Below are positions 1 to 9,595 of a stretch of 64,000 bases of DNA, piece by piece; positions within the stretch are counted from its first letter, which is position 1, and every line of letters starts with the position of its first letter. This stretch comes from Aplidium turbinatum (taxonomy: Eukaryota > Chordata > Ascidiacea > Aplousobranchia > Polyclinidae), in the NCBI GenBank assembly GCA_918807975.1, contig OU964934.1:10230001-10294000 (forward strand). The letters are read 5' to 3'. The translations under genes were made by a program, and so were the position numbers. The notes beneath the pieces were generated by a model. That model was not told the DNA's origin and ran no database searches. It saw only the letters and a list, made by a program, of their open reading frames with translations.

Positions 1-16
1 ACATGTTTTATTCTTT

Positions 17-612
17 AAAGGCCTATTAAATGAAATTTTCAAACACAAATTAAGCATTAAAATGCGTAAACTGAACATTCAAGAATACATTTCAAAAAAA
101 ATTACCGAATAAAATTTGTTTTCAATGGCACTGGCAAGGCCCAAAGTCCAATGTTTTATTTATTTTTCATTTTTTTAAAATGACCAAAAAGTGGAAAATT
201 GCTCGAGAATACGTCACTATCGACAGCAATAACAACAGCCACGTTACCACATCTGATGTTTTAACATCAGTTCTGATGTTTTGAGCAAACTGTGTGATGC
301 TTTGATGTTGAAATCTAATGTTTTGACATTCATACATACATACTTACATAGCCATAGCCTACAGTTAAATCGCCCGCAGTAACAACTATTGCGCGATCAG
401 CTGATTGCCAGTCTATAGTGACGTAGCTGTACAGTTGCACGCTTCGCTGCTCACGCCCATTCCCATTTTAAAAGCTCTGACAAAAGCACGCGAGGAGTGC
501 TGATCAGACGTCAATGGGGCAAAATTTTATTGAAAATCGTTTTATGGTAGCATGTTAAACACAAAGAACGTGGAAAATCGCCAGGTCAGGTTTTTCCTTT
601 AGTATCCCTTTA
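17..612. mobile_element. Possible TTAA-flanked DNA transposon or MITE
   Basis: The left end reads TTAAAGGCCTATTAAATG. The reverse complement of the right end reads TTAAAGGGATACTAAAGG. These are similar inverted termini, each beginning with TTAA, the target site used by the Kolobok and piggyBac superfamilies. No transposase reading frame is visible inside. The interior has repeated TGATGTTTT words near 255-330. The left terminus lies close to the window edge, so the assignment is tentative. Confidence 0.35.
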
Positions 613-791
613 AGGTGAATCAAAGAGAATTGATTGCCAGATTTAATCTAGCCATTCATCTTCAGTATTACTACTAACTCTGGAGTTAATCTGTGCTGTA
701 ACTATTAAATGTAATTTTTAGCTGGTCATAATGCACTGCATGATAGTTCCAGTTTTTACAGCGACCGTTGTAATATAAATCCATTTTGCAG

Positions 792-930
792 CCGCGAGGC
801 TAAAGCAGCAAAAGTGGTTCCTCAGAGGAAACGAAGCATAAAGCGCAAGAACCCAACACCCCCCATTTTCCGAAAGCCATCCCGACCCTCTCCATCCGTA
901 AGAAAAAAGGTTTCTCGTTCTCTGAAATGA
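792..930 (+). CDS. Possible terminal coding exon of an unidentified upstream gene
   Basis: A good splice acceptor (ATTTTGCAG) ends at 791. It is followed by an open frame from 793 to a TGA at 928-930, about 45 residues. The peptide is very basic, rich in Lys, Arg, Pro and Ser, with runs such as KRSIKRKNPTPP and FRKPSRPSPSVRKK. That composition is unlike the AT-driven junk frames around it. The rest of the gene would lie upstream, outside the window. I do not recognise the protein. A chance open frame after a chance acceptor is possible. Confidence 0.3.
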
Positions 931-1011
931 TAATTCTGTTCTAACATTTCTTTGACATTGACATTTTTTGTTTTAAATTAGTGTAAAAATTGCTTTATAC
1001 TTTTATCCCAG

Positions 1012-1119
1012 ATAGCAAATCAACCGTTTTTTACATTGATTGAACGTCTGCAGGCGTACCATCAATGTACGTACCGTATATTAACCACTGTAAAAAAATG
1101 GTTAAATTTCTGTCTGGGA
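1012..1119. repeat. Palindromic element, copy 1 (diverged)
   Basis: This is a member of a short inverted-repeat family described in the findings. It has the AGCAAATCAACCGTTTTTT arm, the ACATTGATTGAACGTCTGCA centre and, after a short unrelated stretch, the closing arm ending in TGTCTGGGA. The right half is enlarged and diverged relative to the copy at 1404-1487. Confidence 0.6.
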
Positions 1120-1403
1120 TTGTGGACTTATCTATTCAGTTGCTGTCTGCACCAACTCGTGCTTTCACCTTTTACACATCCATGACTCCATGTTGTGCGA
1201 AAACTGCAGTATTATTGTCTTTGGAATGCTAATAAGCAATATGAGCGTGCAGTAGGCCTAGTCGGTATATCTATTGTTCTTCATTTTTCGTTTTTACTTT
1301 GTTAAGTGTTTTTTTTTCCATCCATTTGTTTGTGTCTTACAGCACCGGATTGTGCCGATGATAATAATTAATGCGTTGATCTATGAAATAATTGTTTCTT
1401 CCC

Positions 1404-1487
1404 TGACAGCAAACCAACTGTTTTTTACGTTAATTCAACGTCTGCAGATGTTGAATCAATGTAAAAAAGGGCTGATTTGCCGTCTGG
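1404..1487. repeat. Palindromic element, copy 2 (near full length)
   Basis: This is the clearest 84-bp copy of the family. The left arm starts TGACAGCAAACCAACTG, the centre is CAACGTCTGCAGATGTTG, and the right arm ends GGGCTGATTTGCCGTCTGG. The whole unit would fold into one long hairpin. There is no coding capacity. A half copy (ACATTGACTCAACG) follows at about 1557-1575. Confidence 0.7.
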
Positions 1488-2559
1488 CTCTTGCATCCAG
1501 TACTCACTAGTCACTATACTTACTTATCATTTGATCATGACCTGTCAACCCATTTTTTACATTGACTCAACGTATGTAGTGGTTTGTTCATATTTGTGTT
1601 TATATGTTTAAATTACCACTTTCTTCACGTTTATTTTATTGCAGATAATGGTAAGTTTAGCAACATGTATAATTTTGTATACATTGTGGGAGATGTCAAG
1701 CAGTTTGTGAAAGTTTTTGCAAAATCATTCTGAACAGCAATGAAGTAGCAGAATTTATATTTGGTTGTGCATGACTGCCTTTGAACTCCACATTACATTC
1801 CATACATTAATTTTTTTACCAATCCGTTGTCTTGACTTCAAAAGAAGCTGGAAACGCCGCCATCCTATGTTTACCCAACTTTGGGTCAGTTTGAGATCCG
1901 TTTTATTTTCCTCGCTATTTTTTTAGTTTTTGACACTTTTGTGTAGGGTTGGGCTGTACCTTTGTTCCGTAGTAAACCAACTTTTGCATCGTAGTAAGTT
2001 CAATGACAAAACGGCTTGCAGCCTATTCCAAGACAATGGAATTGTAGCTTAATAGAATAGCACTTTGCGAAGGTTAGGTTTTGTGCCTATTGAAAATCAT
2101 TCAACTTTTAGTTGTAGGAATTGCAGCAAATCAAAACAAAAGCTATGAATAGTAAAATATGATTTTTTTTCAGTAAGTTACCAGAGTCACTTACAAGATG
2201 GTTTATTTTACTGTTTGTTTTTGCGCTGTGTAAGTTAATACATTCATCACTTAAGCTACAGCGAGTTAAGCAAAGTGCTTGCTATAACATATAGTCTCTT
2301 TTTATTTTACTGTGACGCTTTGTTTTGCAACTTTACGTAGAAAAGCATTGGAAATATCGGATATTTCACGCTGGCATAGAGTTTTTATGTTTTGTTGTAA
2401 TAGTCATTAAAACTGATTTTAGCTATCCAGAACATTATAATCAGTTTCAGCTACAGTATACGTGATGTTCATAGCATTTGTGGAAGCCGATTTTTCATCT
2501 AGAGTGGTTACTGGTTAGTTAGCCTTTTGCGCCGACCTTGCTTTCTTAACATGCTAATT

Positions 2560-2645
2560 TCCTAGGTTTATTTAGCTCTCGTTGAGGAGCTAGTCGAATT
2601 TGTTCTGTTAAGACGTAGTTTGTGGTTCGGATCCCTGGTAGAGCG
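2560..2645 (+). repeat. Possible tRNA-derived SINE fragment
   Basis: The stretch GTGGTTCGGATCCCTGGTAG resembles the B-box and T-arm of a tRNA promoter. It follows a degenerate A-box-like segment (TTAGCTCTCGTTGAGGAG). It does not fold into an intact tRNA by eye. It is weakly supported and could be coincidence. Confidence 0.25.
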
Positions 2646-3539
2646 TCGTCCTAAAAGCGATCACATGCTGATGCACGCCACCAATCTAATTTCGGAGTCT
2701 CGGATATTTGGTAAACGTTTAGGGTACCGATACAGCAATGTTTGATGCAATTCAAGTGTAGCACAATTGCGCAAAAAAGCTCTTCAGCGTAATTTTTTTG
2801 CGTTTTTACACTTTGTTGTTTAGCATTAACTCTACGCATGTGGATAGATACAGTAGCCGATCATCTGGATCAAGATCCAAGAAAGCAAAATTGGGGTTAC
2901 ACATTTTATTGTGCGTGACCGTTAGCCTATAGCCTACTCAGCAGCACTTAAATGATCATCATCCATAGATCTTTGTTGGGCTAAGCGACACCATTGGTTA
3001 CGTTTTTTTTTTTTATTATGATTTACATAAATTCGATTTCCTATTAGCCTACTTCATGTCTTAGGCTAAGTTATCCTCAGCAAAAATTTGATGCATGGAT
3101 TTTATAAAACGATCGATATAGCCGACTCAGTGACTTTAAAGATTTGGCCCAACAGCATAGTGCAGACAGAGGTAGGCTAGGCCTACAATTCTCTGCAAAA
3201 ATTTATTGTCTACTGTAATAATCATTATCGATTATTACAATGAAAAACGTAGACCATCCCGCAGTGTCTTTGGATAACCGGAGCTGTTCCGGGGGCGCAC
3301 AAATTACAAAAAGAAATTAAATGTCAGTAATTTTGTTTGTCACTTCTCAGTCAGATATTTGTTGCTGCTTCATCGATAAAATTCGCTCAAACGATGGTTC
3401 GATTTTACTCAAGGCAACATGTACTTATTCTTACAAAATTTATGTACTTATTCTTGATATACATCATGGTCGAAAAGCTACTTTCACAGTAGGCCTAATT
3501 ACTTGTTAAGAGAATTAACACTGTCATGGCTTCCATAGC

Positions 3540-4304
3540 AAGACTTGGGAAGGCTTTCATAGCAACACACCAAAAATCTTCTAACTTTGATTTGTCAAAT
3601 AGCAGTTTCAATTTTTGGCAGCTTTTTATTTCGATGATGTTCTTCAAATTATCACCATCCGATATTTTTGTTAAAAAAAAAAGGCTTTATAATCCAATGC
3701 TGGAAATAATTCAATTCAACAGCAGAAAAGTAACCATCGAAAGAATCAACCAGCATCTTCAAATGGGAAATAACTTCATTTTTGACATTTTGCACCATAA
3801 AGTTTTGCAATTTTATCAAGAAAAGGAAAATTAGCAAGGTTTACATTTTCAATTCTTCGAGACAACAGGGATAGTTTTAGCTTGAAAGCTTGGATTTTTT
3901 CACAAGCTGTAACCACATTTATCTGTTGACCTTGAAGCGACAGGTTTAGCTTGTTTAGGAGAGGCATGACATCAGACATATAAACCACGCTTTGAACGAA
4001 CTTCTCACTTTCAAGTGAGGCAGCCAGATTAGAATTTCGATGTTGTAAATACAACTTGATTGTTTCTCAAAAAATCGTGACATTACTCGACCTCAAGATA
4101 TAGCCACCTTACTTCAGTGTGGTACAACAGAATGTCGTGATGATTTCCGATTTCGGCACAAAAAGATTGAAAAATGCAGTGACTCGTGTCACTGTGAAAT
4201 CTGTTTGAAAAGCTGCTCTGTGGTCCAAGGATCTTCGTACCCCTTGATGTTCAATCTCGTACCCCCAAGGGGTACGAGTAGGCTACCCCGGTTGGGAACC
4301 CCTG
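3540..4304 (-). mobile_element. Decayed hAT transposon (ZBED5-like transposase remnant)
   Basis: Read on the minus strand, 4054-3776 encodes a 92-residue stretch with MPLLNKLNLSLQGQ, followed by CEKIQAFKLKLSLLSRR. This is the signature of domesticated and transposon hAT transposases of the ZBED5/GTF2IRD2 type. The protein continues in another frame at 3837-3652 (FMVQNVKNEVISHLKMLVDS), so at least one frameshift separates the two pieces. The upstream end (plus 4290-4304) reads GTTGGGAACCCCTG, the reverse complement of the common hAT terminus CAGGGGTTCCCAAC. The opposite terminus is not clear. The copy is not functional as seen. Confidence 0.75.
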
Positions 4305-5491
4305 GCTTAAAGCCAACGGCACCGTGTTTTGCAAAAAACCTTTATGAAATCATCAAAATATTTCCCAAAACAAGGTGTTTTTTCTATAGACTACTGTTTC
4401 AAACCAAGAAACTTTCCAGCTAGACTTAATTAATCAATTGCAGTTGCGAAATCGTCAGAAGAAAACCATTATCCAGCCGAAAAGGCCATCAATCAACAAT
4501 TGCTATAACCAACACGGAAACTTCAAAGAACACAGACGTGATAAAAATATCTTACACAGTTAACGTCGCATTTATGGTAGGCCTTAGTTGGATCACTAAA
4601 CTCAATGAACCACGTGTAGCTTAGGCCTATTGAGGGTAGCCTACGTTCAGTAGCGCAGGCAGAATTTTTTTACCGGGGAATTGGATATAATTTGACGGTT
4701 TTTGAACAAGGGTAGCCTTATATTCCACTGTATACTCATGTAACCTATAGTCTAACCAAGATTTCTGATGTCCAGAGCAGGTGTCATGTGCCCCCTGGAC
4801 AGTGATGGGCATTATCGGCGATAATTTATCGGCGATAATTATCGGCGATAAATTTTTATCGCTTATCGTTATCGCTTAATTATTTTTTCAGTTATCGTTA
4901 TCGCCAAAAGCAATATTTGATTATCGCCGATAAATTTTAAGTGGAAAAGTGGAAAGACCATGAAAAGTAACATTTTTACTAGCCACCTAGTTCATGAAAC
5001 TAAAATTAAAACCAGTTCTTCTTCAGTGCCTGAAGTGTGTGTGCACAGGTCGTTGTCATGGGAGGAGCACGCCCCCTGCAGCGACGGCCCTGACAACACA
5101 ATAATTTTTAGAGTTGCAAATTGCAATGCAATGAAATGCATGCAACAAGTCTCTTGTTGTTTTGCTGCAATCGGGAATCGCGAGTGAATTTTACAATTAA
5201 AATGTAAACGCACAGGCGGTACAGATTCCTTTGAAGCGAAGCGAAAGAAATTGGCAAGTGGTTTATGAAACTGTCCCAATACGAGGCCGCTTTTGAATCG
5301 GAAACATGGTCTTTTGCGCCACCATCACTAAAACAAGTCATTGCAGAATATGATATTGCTTCAAGCATTTGACATGCAGACCGACATCACACTTTTTGCA
5401 TCTTGTAGTAGTTTTTGCATGACAATAGGCGCATCGAGTTGCGTGGTAAAATTATGCTAAATACAGTATAACCTTTCCCATTTACCTATGC

Positions 5492-5664
5492 TGCATAGCC
5501 GAGTGGTGAGAGCGCTGGAATGGCAATCGAAAGGGCAGGACACTGTCTTTCGCAGGACACTTAAAGGCATGCCTGAAAGTGGACAAAAAGATTGGCTTTC
5601 TTGCCTTCCCGTCTACTTAATCTAAACCTTCAACCACCGGGCGTAAGCCTGGATACGACGACGA
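5492..5664 (+). mobile_element. tRNA-derived SINE (type 2) with ACG-repeat tail
   Basis: The head GCATAGCCGAGTGGTGAGAG looks like a tRNA A-box region. The 3' end is a run of ACG repeats. An 11-bp direct repeat TTTACCTATGC flanks it (5481-5491 and 5665-5675), as expected for target-primed insertion. The ACG tail matches the 3' tail of the LINE at 19055-20152, which suggests that LINE supplied the enzymatic machinery. It lies inside the hAT-type element 4800-6507. Confidence 0.75.
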
Positions 5665-6089
5665 TTTACCTATGCGACATAGCCAACGCTCAATCAAATA
5701 TCTTTATTCCCACTAATAATACAGTGCCAATATTGTAATTCTTATCTCAACAACTCAGCGTTCTGCCATTGCTTTAATGATGGTGTTCACAAAGAAAACA
5801 GAAAAAATTTATCTGAAATTATCAGTAAATTACAATAATTATATGTTATTGTTCTTGAACAAACACGACTAATTTGACAAGCTTGATGGATTTCACAGTA
5901 TGCACATTTTTACTACCAATAACGCTTAAAGCCTTAAGAATACTGATAAATTTTCAAGCGTTTTGCGTTTTTTGGAATTTTTTCAATTATTGCTGACTTT
6001 GCTGTAAACAGCCCGTAGAAAGCAAAATACAAAGTTTGGAATTTTTGATGGTATTTTCATTTGATTTAATTATTTTGCCTACTGCACGT

Positions 6090-6240
6090 AAGCGGCAGTG
6101 TAACTCAATTGATAAAAGCATCCAACTGCTATCTGAAGGTATAATTATAAGCACGGCGGTTACCTCAGTGGTTTGATTCTGGACCAAGAGGTTGAAGATT
6201 CGATACCTGCTGCCGCTGTTGCGATTCTATTCATGCATAA
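6090..6240 (+). repeat. tRNA-like sequence, possible SINE fragment
   Basis: GGTTACCTCAGTGGTTTGAT resembles an A-box region, and GAAGATTCGATACC about 35 bases later resembles a B-box. No folded intact tRNA is evident. It sits inside the element 4800-6507. Confidence 0.35.
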
Positions 6241-6838
6241 CTTACAAAAAGTTTTGTCCCTTTACAGTATATTATGTTCGATTTTTTGTCATGTTGATGA
6301 AAACAGTTCGTGCTGCATGGGACGGGGCAGCGCTAATCAAGAAAAAAAAAAGTATCGTTATCGGACATTATCGGCGATAATTTATCGTTTATCGTTATCG
6401 CTTAACTTTTTTTTGATTTATCGTTTATCGTTATCGCTTTAGGCATTTTTCGTTTATCGATTATCGTTATCGCTTAACTGAAAAATGAGTTATCGCGCCC
6501 AACACTGCCCCTGGACCCGCTGTTGGCTGTATCAAGTGAGATAAGCTACATAATAAAGTTACTCAATCAACCAACCAACGGTTTATTTGCCGGACAGAAG
6601 AACAGTAGCCTAGCCTACATGGTGGAAATATGCAAGTTTTATTTAAATTTCAAAAGTGGCACAAGTTCCCATACGGACAGGGAGACAACAAAACGACCAT
6701 ACGATCTACTAGTCAGTTACAACAAAATTAAAAAAAACAAACAGAACTTCTTGAGATTCATCCATGAAAAAGTAATCACATATATTACTTATTAGCCTAC
6801 CATATTGCAAATCTATAAATCCAAGTCTAATCGACATG

Positions 6839-6976
6839 CAGGCCCGGATTTAGGGGGGGGGGGCAGAGGGGGCAGTTGCCCCGGGCCCCCCGACTTTTGA
6901 AGAGCCTCCCTATGTGGAAAAAATGTGATTCTGTGTTAAAGTGCCCCGGGCACCCCATCAGCTAAATCCGGCCCTG
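6839..6976. mobile_element. hAT-type MITE, 138 bp
   Basis: Inverted ends are CAGGCCCGGATTTAG and, reverse-complemented from the right, CAGGGCCGGATTTAG. An exact 8-bp target duplication TCGACATG lies at 6831-6838 and 6977-6984. The interior has long G and C runs and no coding capacity. Confidence 0.88.
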
Positions 6977-7779
6977 TCGACATGCCACACTGCTAAAGCT
7001 TGTTTGAAAAATAAACATTTTAACTCTAACACTAATTTAACACTAATTTTAACAAATCTAACATTTCAACTCTAATTCGTTTAGGCTGCTTGTTTGAAGT
7101 TTCAAGTTTGGTGGCGTGCCTAACTAATCAATCAATCATTTTATTTTTCGTCATTAACGCGTCCGGGACGAAAAAGATACTACGGTAACTACAAAAATCG
7201 ATATAAACCTACCAGCACGTTAACGAACGGAAAGAGGTGGCAAAACCTTGAAAGGTTTAAAACGTGCCTGAATGAAAAACTATGTAGTAGGCTATATATA
7301 TCAGTAGTTAGCACGGCCACAAAAAAAAACCCCAAAAAAATAGCAAAAAATAAAACAAAAACAGAGAGAAGCACACATGTTGTAATGAATGACAGCCTAA
7401 TGAAAAGTGTTGTGGATTGAATTTGCCAGTTCCAATATTGATGTGGATGAGCAGTCATAATAATAATAATAGGATGGAGGAAGAAAACCGGACATAAAAG
7501 AAACCCATCCTCAGGCAAAAGCCCGTTTCAATGTGGCCCAGGAGAGCAGGTGTTGAGCTCTTTCTATGGTTAGACTGCACATCACACAGTAGCCTAAGAC
7601 GATTGAGGTTTGATATTCAGTTTAAGTTATTGTTTCTTGTCCTGGTGGGTGATGAAATGGATGAGCTGGTAGATGATGATGTCCTCATGGTGTTGATGAA
7701 GCTCTCATCCCCTTTTGGTTGGTTTAACTATATTAATTTAACTAGATTAACTATAAAAACTATATTTGGTTGGTTTTGA

Positions 7780-8088
7780 ATCTTCATCCTCGGACTGACA
7801 AAGCCTTGATTGGTTATTCCTGGTAGTTTCGCATACTTGTAGAGGCTCTTGACGCAGGGCCGATTACCGAAATTGGCAGAGTGAAGTCTTTCGGTTGTTG
7901 AAGTGTTGTTGCCAGGAAATTATTCAATTCACTAGGTATCGCTGAATGGAGAGCAGTCCTGAAATGAGTTGCTCAAGCGCACACCCCGAGAGTCGAACTA
8001 GTGCCGCGTGATCTTGAGCCGGGCGTGTAACCACTGAGCTATCGGGGCGGATAACGTATCGTAACCACTGAGCTATTGGGGCGGATAA
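7780..8088 (-). mobile_element. tRNA-derived SINE (type 1), near full length
   Basis: Read on the minus strand, the head GCCCCGATAGCTCAGTGGTT has a clear A-box. GTTCGACTCTCGGGG is a B-box/T-arm. A central segment TGCGCTTGAGCAACTCATT follows, then GGACTGCTCTCCATTCAGC, and a tail near CTACAAGTATGCGAAACTAC. The head is partly duplicated (a 36-bp tandem repeat around 8018-8095). The same central and tail segments recur at 34318, 40003, 41464 and 44635. Confidence 0.75.
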
Positions 8089-8679
8089 CGTATCGTTTCT
8101 TCTGCATTTCTGACAAAGAAAAATAAATTGAATGATTTCTCTAAATATTTTTGCAAAAACAAATGGGAACACAAAAAAGAAAAAGTAAGTTGACCGACGT
8201 AATGTAATCTTTTGTTTCTTGTTTTGGTTGGGATCGGGATTTGGAAATTCGAGGATTCATTGGAAATTTTTTTTATTTCTTACAAAACGTCTTCTTGTTG
8301 TCTTCCACGTATTAATTGCAGTGCTTGTTGTGATTTTTTATCACTGCATGTGGTTTCTACGTGTATAATTATGGATATCAAAACGTCTTCAAGAAAATCA
8401 ACTGACTTCATGACTGTTAGTGTCAGCTGACTTCATGACTCTAGTATACAGACAGTTAGGCCAGTCTGTTGTTCCTTAGATCATATTGTTCAGTGTTAAA
8501 ACATACTTCGTCTTCTTTTCAACCAGTTACTTTATATAATGGCTAAGTCATTTAAAAGCATCCACCTTCAAAAAACATAGGCCTGTAGACACTTTAATAA
8601 TGATAATTTTTGTTTCCAATGTTTGTTTTATGGCTGTGGCTATATTTACACTATATAGTGTAATAATAGCCTCAATAGT

Positions 8680-8857
8680 GTTGCCAGATAAGGACTTCTG
8701 CCTTAATTTGTGAAAAGTTTGAAGCTGTTGAAAACAAAAACTTGTATTTTGGAAATTTGTTTTAGTCCTGGGCAAAGATCAAAACCCTAATTTTATTCCT
8801 AACTTTAACCCTTACCTTAACCCTTCCTAACTTTAATCCTAACTCTGGCAACACCTG
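8680..8857. repeat. Short inverted-terminal repeat element with TAACC-like core
   Basis: The left end AGTGTTGCCAGATA is matched in inverted form by CTCTGGCAACACCT at the right. The interior right half is a degenerate CCTAACTTTAACC tract. A related fragment occurs at 34870-34965. The target duplication is unclear. Confidence 0.5.
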
Positions 8858-9355
8858 ATTGTAATTATGGCATTAAGTGTGGAAAAATAGCCACTTCCTT
8901 GTTTTATTGCATTGTAGCCTATCCATTGGCAGTACAGTATGCATTGATTAATCAGGTGGACAGTTTCTGCACATCCCTACCCCCCTTTAAAACCACCCCT
9001 GTAATGCTGAGATGAAAATAAAGTTTACTGCATAACCTGGCAGGGTACCGGTACCATACATTGCTTATCGAATTCATGTCTCACCTCAGAGGTGAGCACG
9101 ATATGCATTTGGACAATGAGCACCAGCAAAGCAGGTAGGCTATAATAATACTGCAGAAAAATTTAAGTCAGTAAAAGGTGGTTAAATGTACGGTACTGTA
9201 CTACTTCATTGCAACACAATTTAAATTTATTTTTTGGTTTGGTATTTGACTGCTCCCAAAAAACTTAAAAAAATCTTATTATTTATACGGTAGGTTTCTT
9301 TCTATTGATTTGTTGCTAATGTTTCAATTTTAAGGAATAAAGAATAATTTTCAAA
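8858..9355 (+). other. Upstream region of ARIH1; no promoter motif identified
   Basis: This stretch should hold the 5' untranslated region and promoter of ARIH1. I see no convincing TATA box, initiator or CpG-rich block. The AAAATGATG context at 9353-9361 makes either of two adjacent start codons possible; the first is used in the annotation. Confidence 0.3.
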
Positions 9356-9595
9356 ATGATGTCTGACGATGACTATTATGAAGAAGACATTGAAGGAGAA
9401 GAGTACGATGAGGAAGAAACATATGATCAAGATGAAGTTGATATTGATGAAGGTTATCTTGGTGATCCTAATAATAGCTCCTCACATCGACTTTCTTCAA
9501 GAGAAGAAGAATTATTTCCTTATAAATGTTTAAAAACAGAGGAAGTTGTTAATTTAATGAAAAAAATTATTGATGAAGTCAATGAAATTGTCAAT
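9356..9595 (+). CDS. ARIH1: ARIH1 coding exon 1
   Basis: 80 codons, phase 0, with donor GTAAGC. It encodes the Asp/Glu-rich N-terminus and the start of the UBA-like helices ([20 protein letters not shown]), which align with the human EVLTAEQILQHMVECI region. The start is an ATG in AAAATGATG context. Confidence 0.93.

Larger units (their letters stand above)
4800..6507. mobile_element. hAT-type transposon with TTATCG subterminal repeats
   Basis: Termini are CAGTGATGGGC at the left and, reverse-complemented, CAGTGTTGGGC at the right. The 8-bp duplication CCCCTGGA lies directly outside both ends (4792-4799 and 6508-6515), the hAT hallmark. Both subterminal regions (4811-4935 and 6355-6485) are packed with TTATCGGCGATAA and CGTTATCGCTTA words, probable transposase-binding repeats. 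No transposase is recognisable inside, so this looks non-autonomous. A SINE sits inside at 5492-5664. Confidence 0.85.

Noticed and set aside
4992-5368. Overlapping minus-strand open frames
   Set aside because: They are inside the hAT-type element 4800-6507 but show no transposase residues.
7985-8090. Intact tRNA gene
   Set aside because: The tRNA-like sequence continues into a SINE body, has a duplicated head, and does not form a complete cloverleaf by eye.
8780-8850. CCTAACTTTAACC tract as a telomere
   Set aside because: It is degenerate and internal to a small repeat; not a chromosome end.
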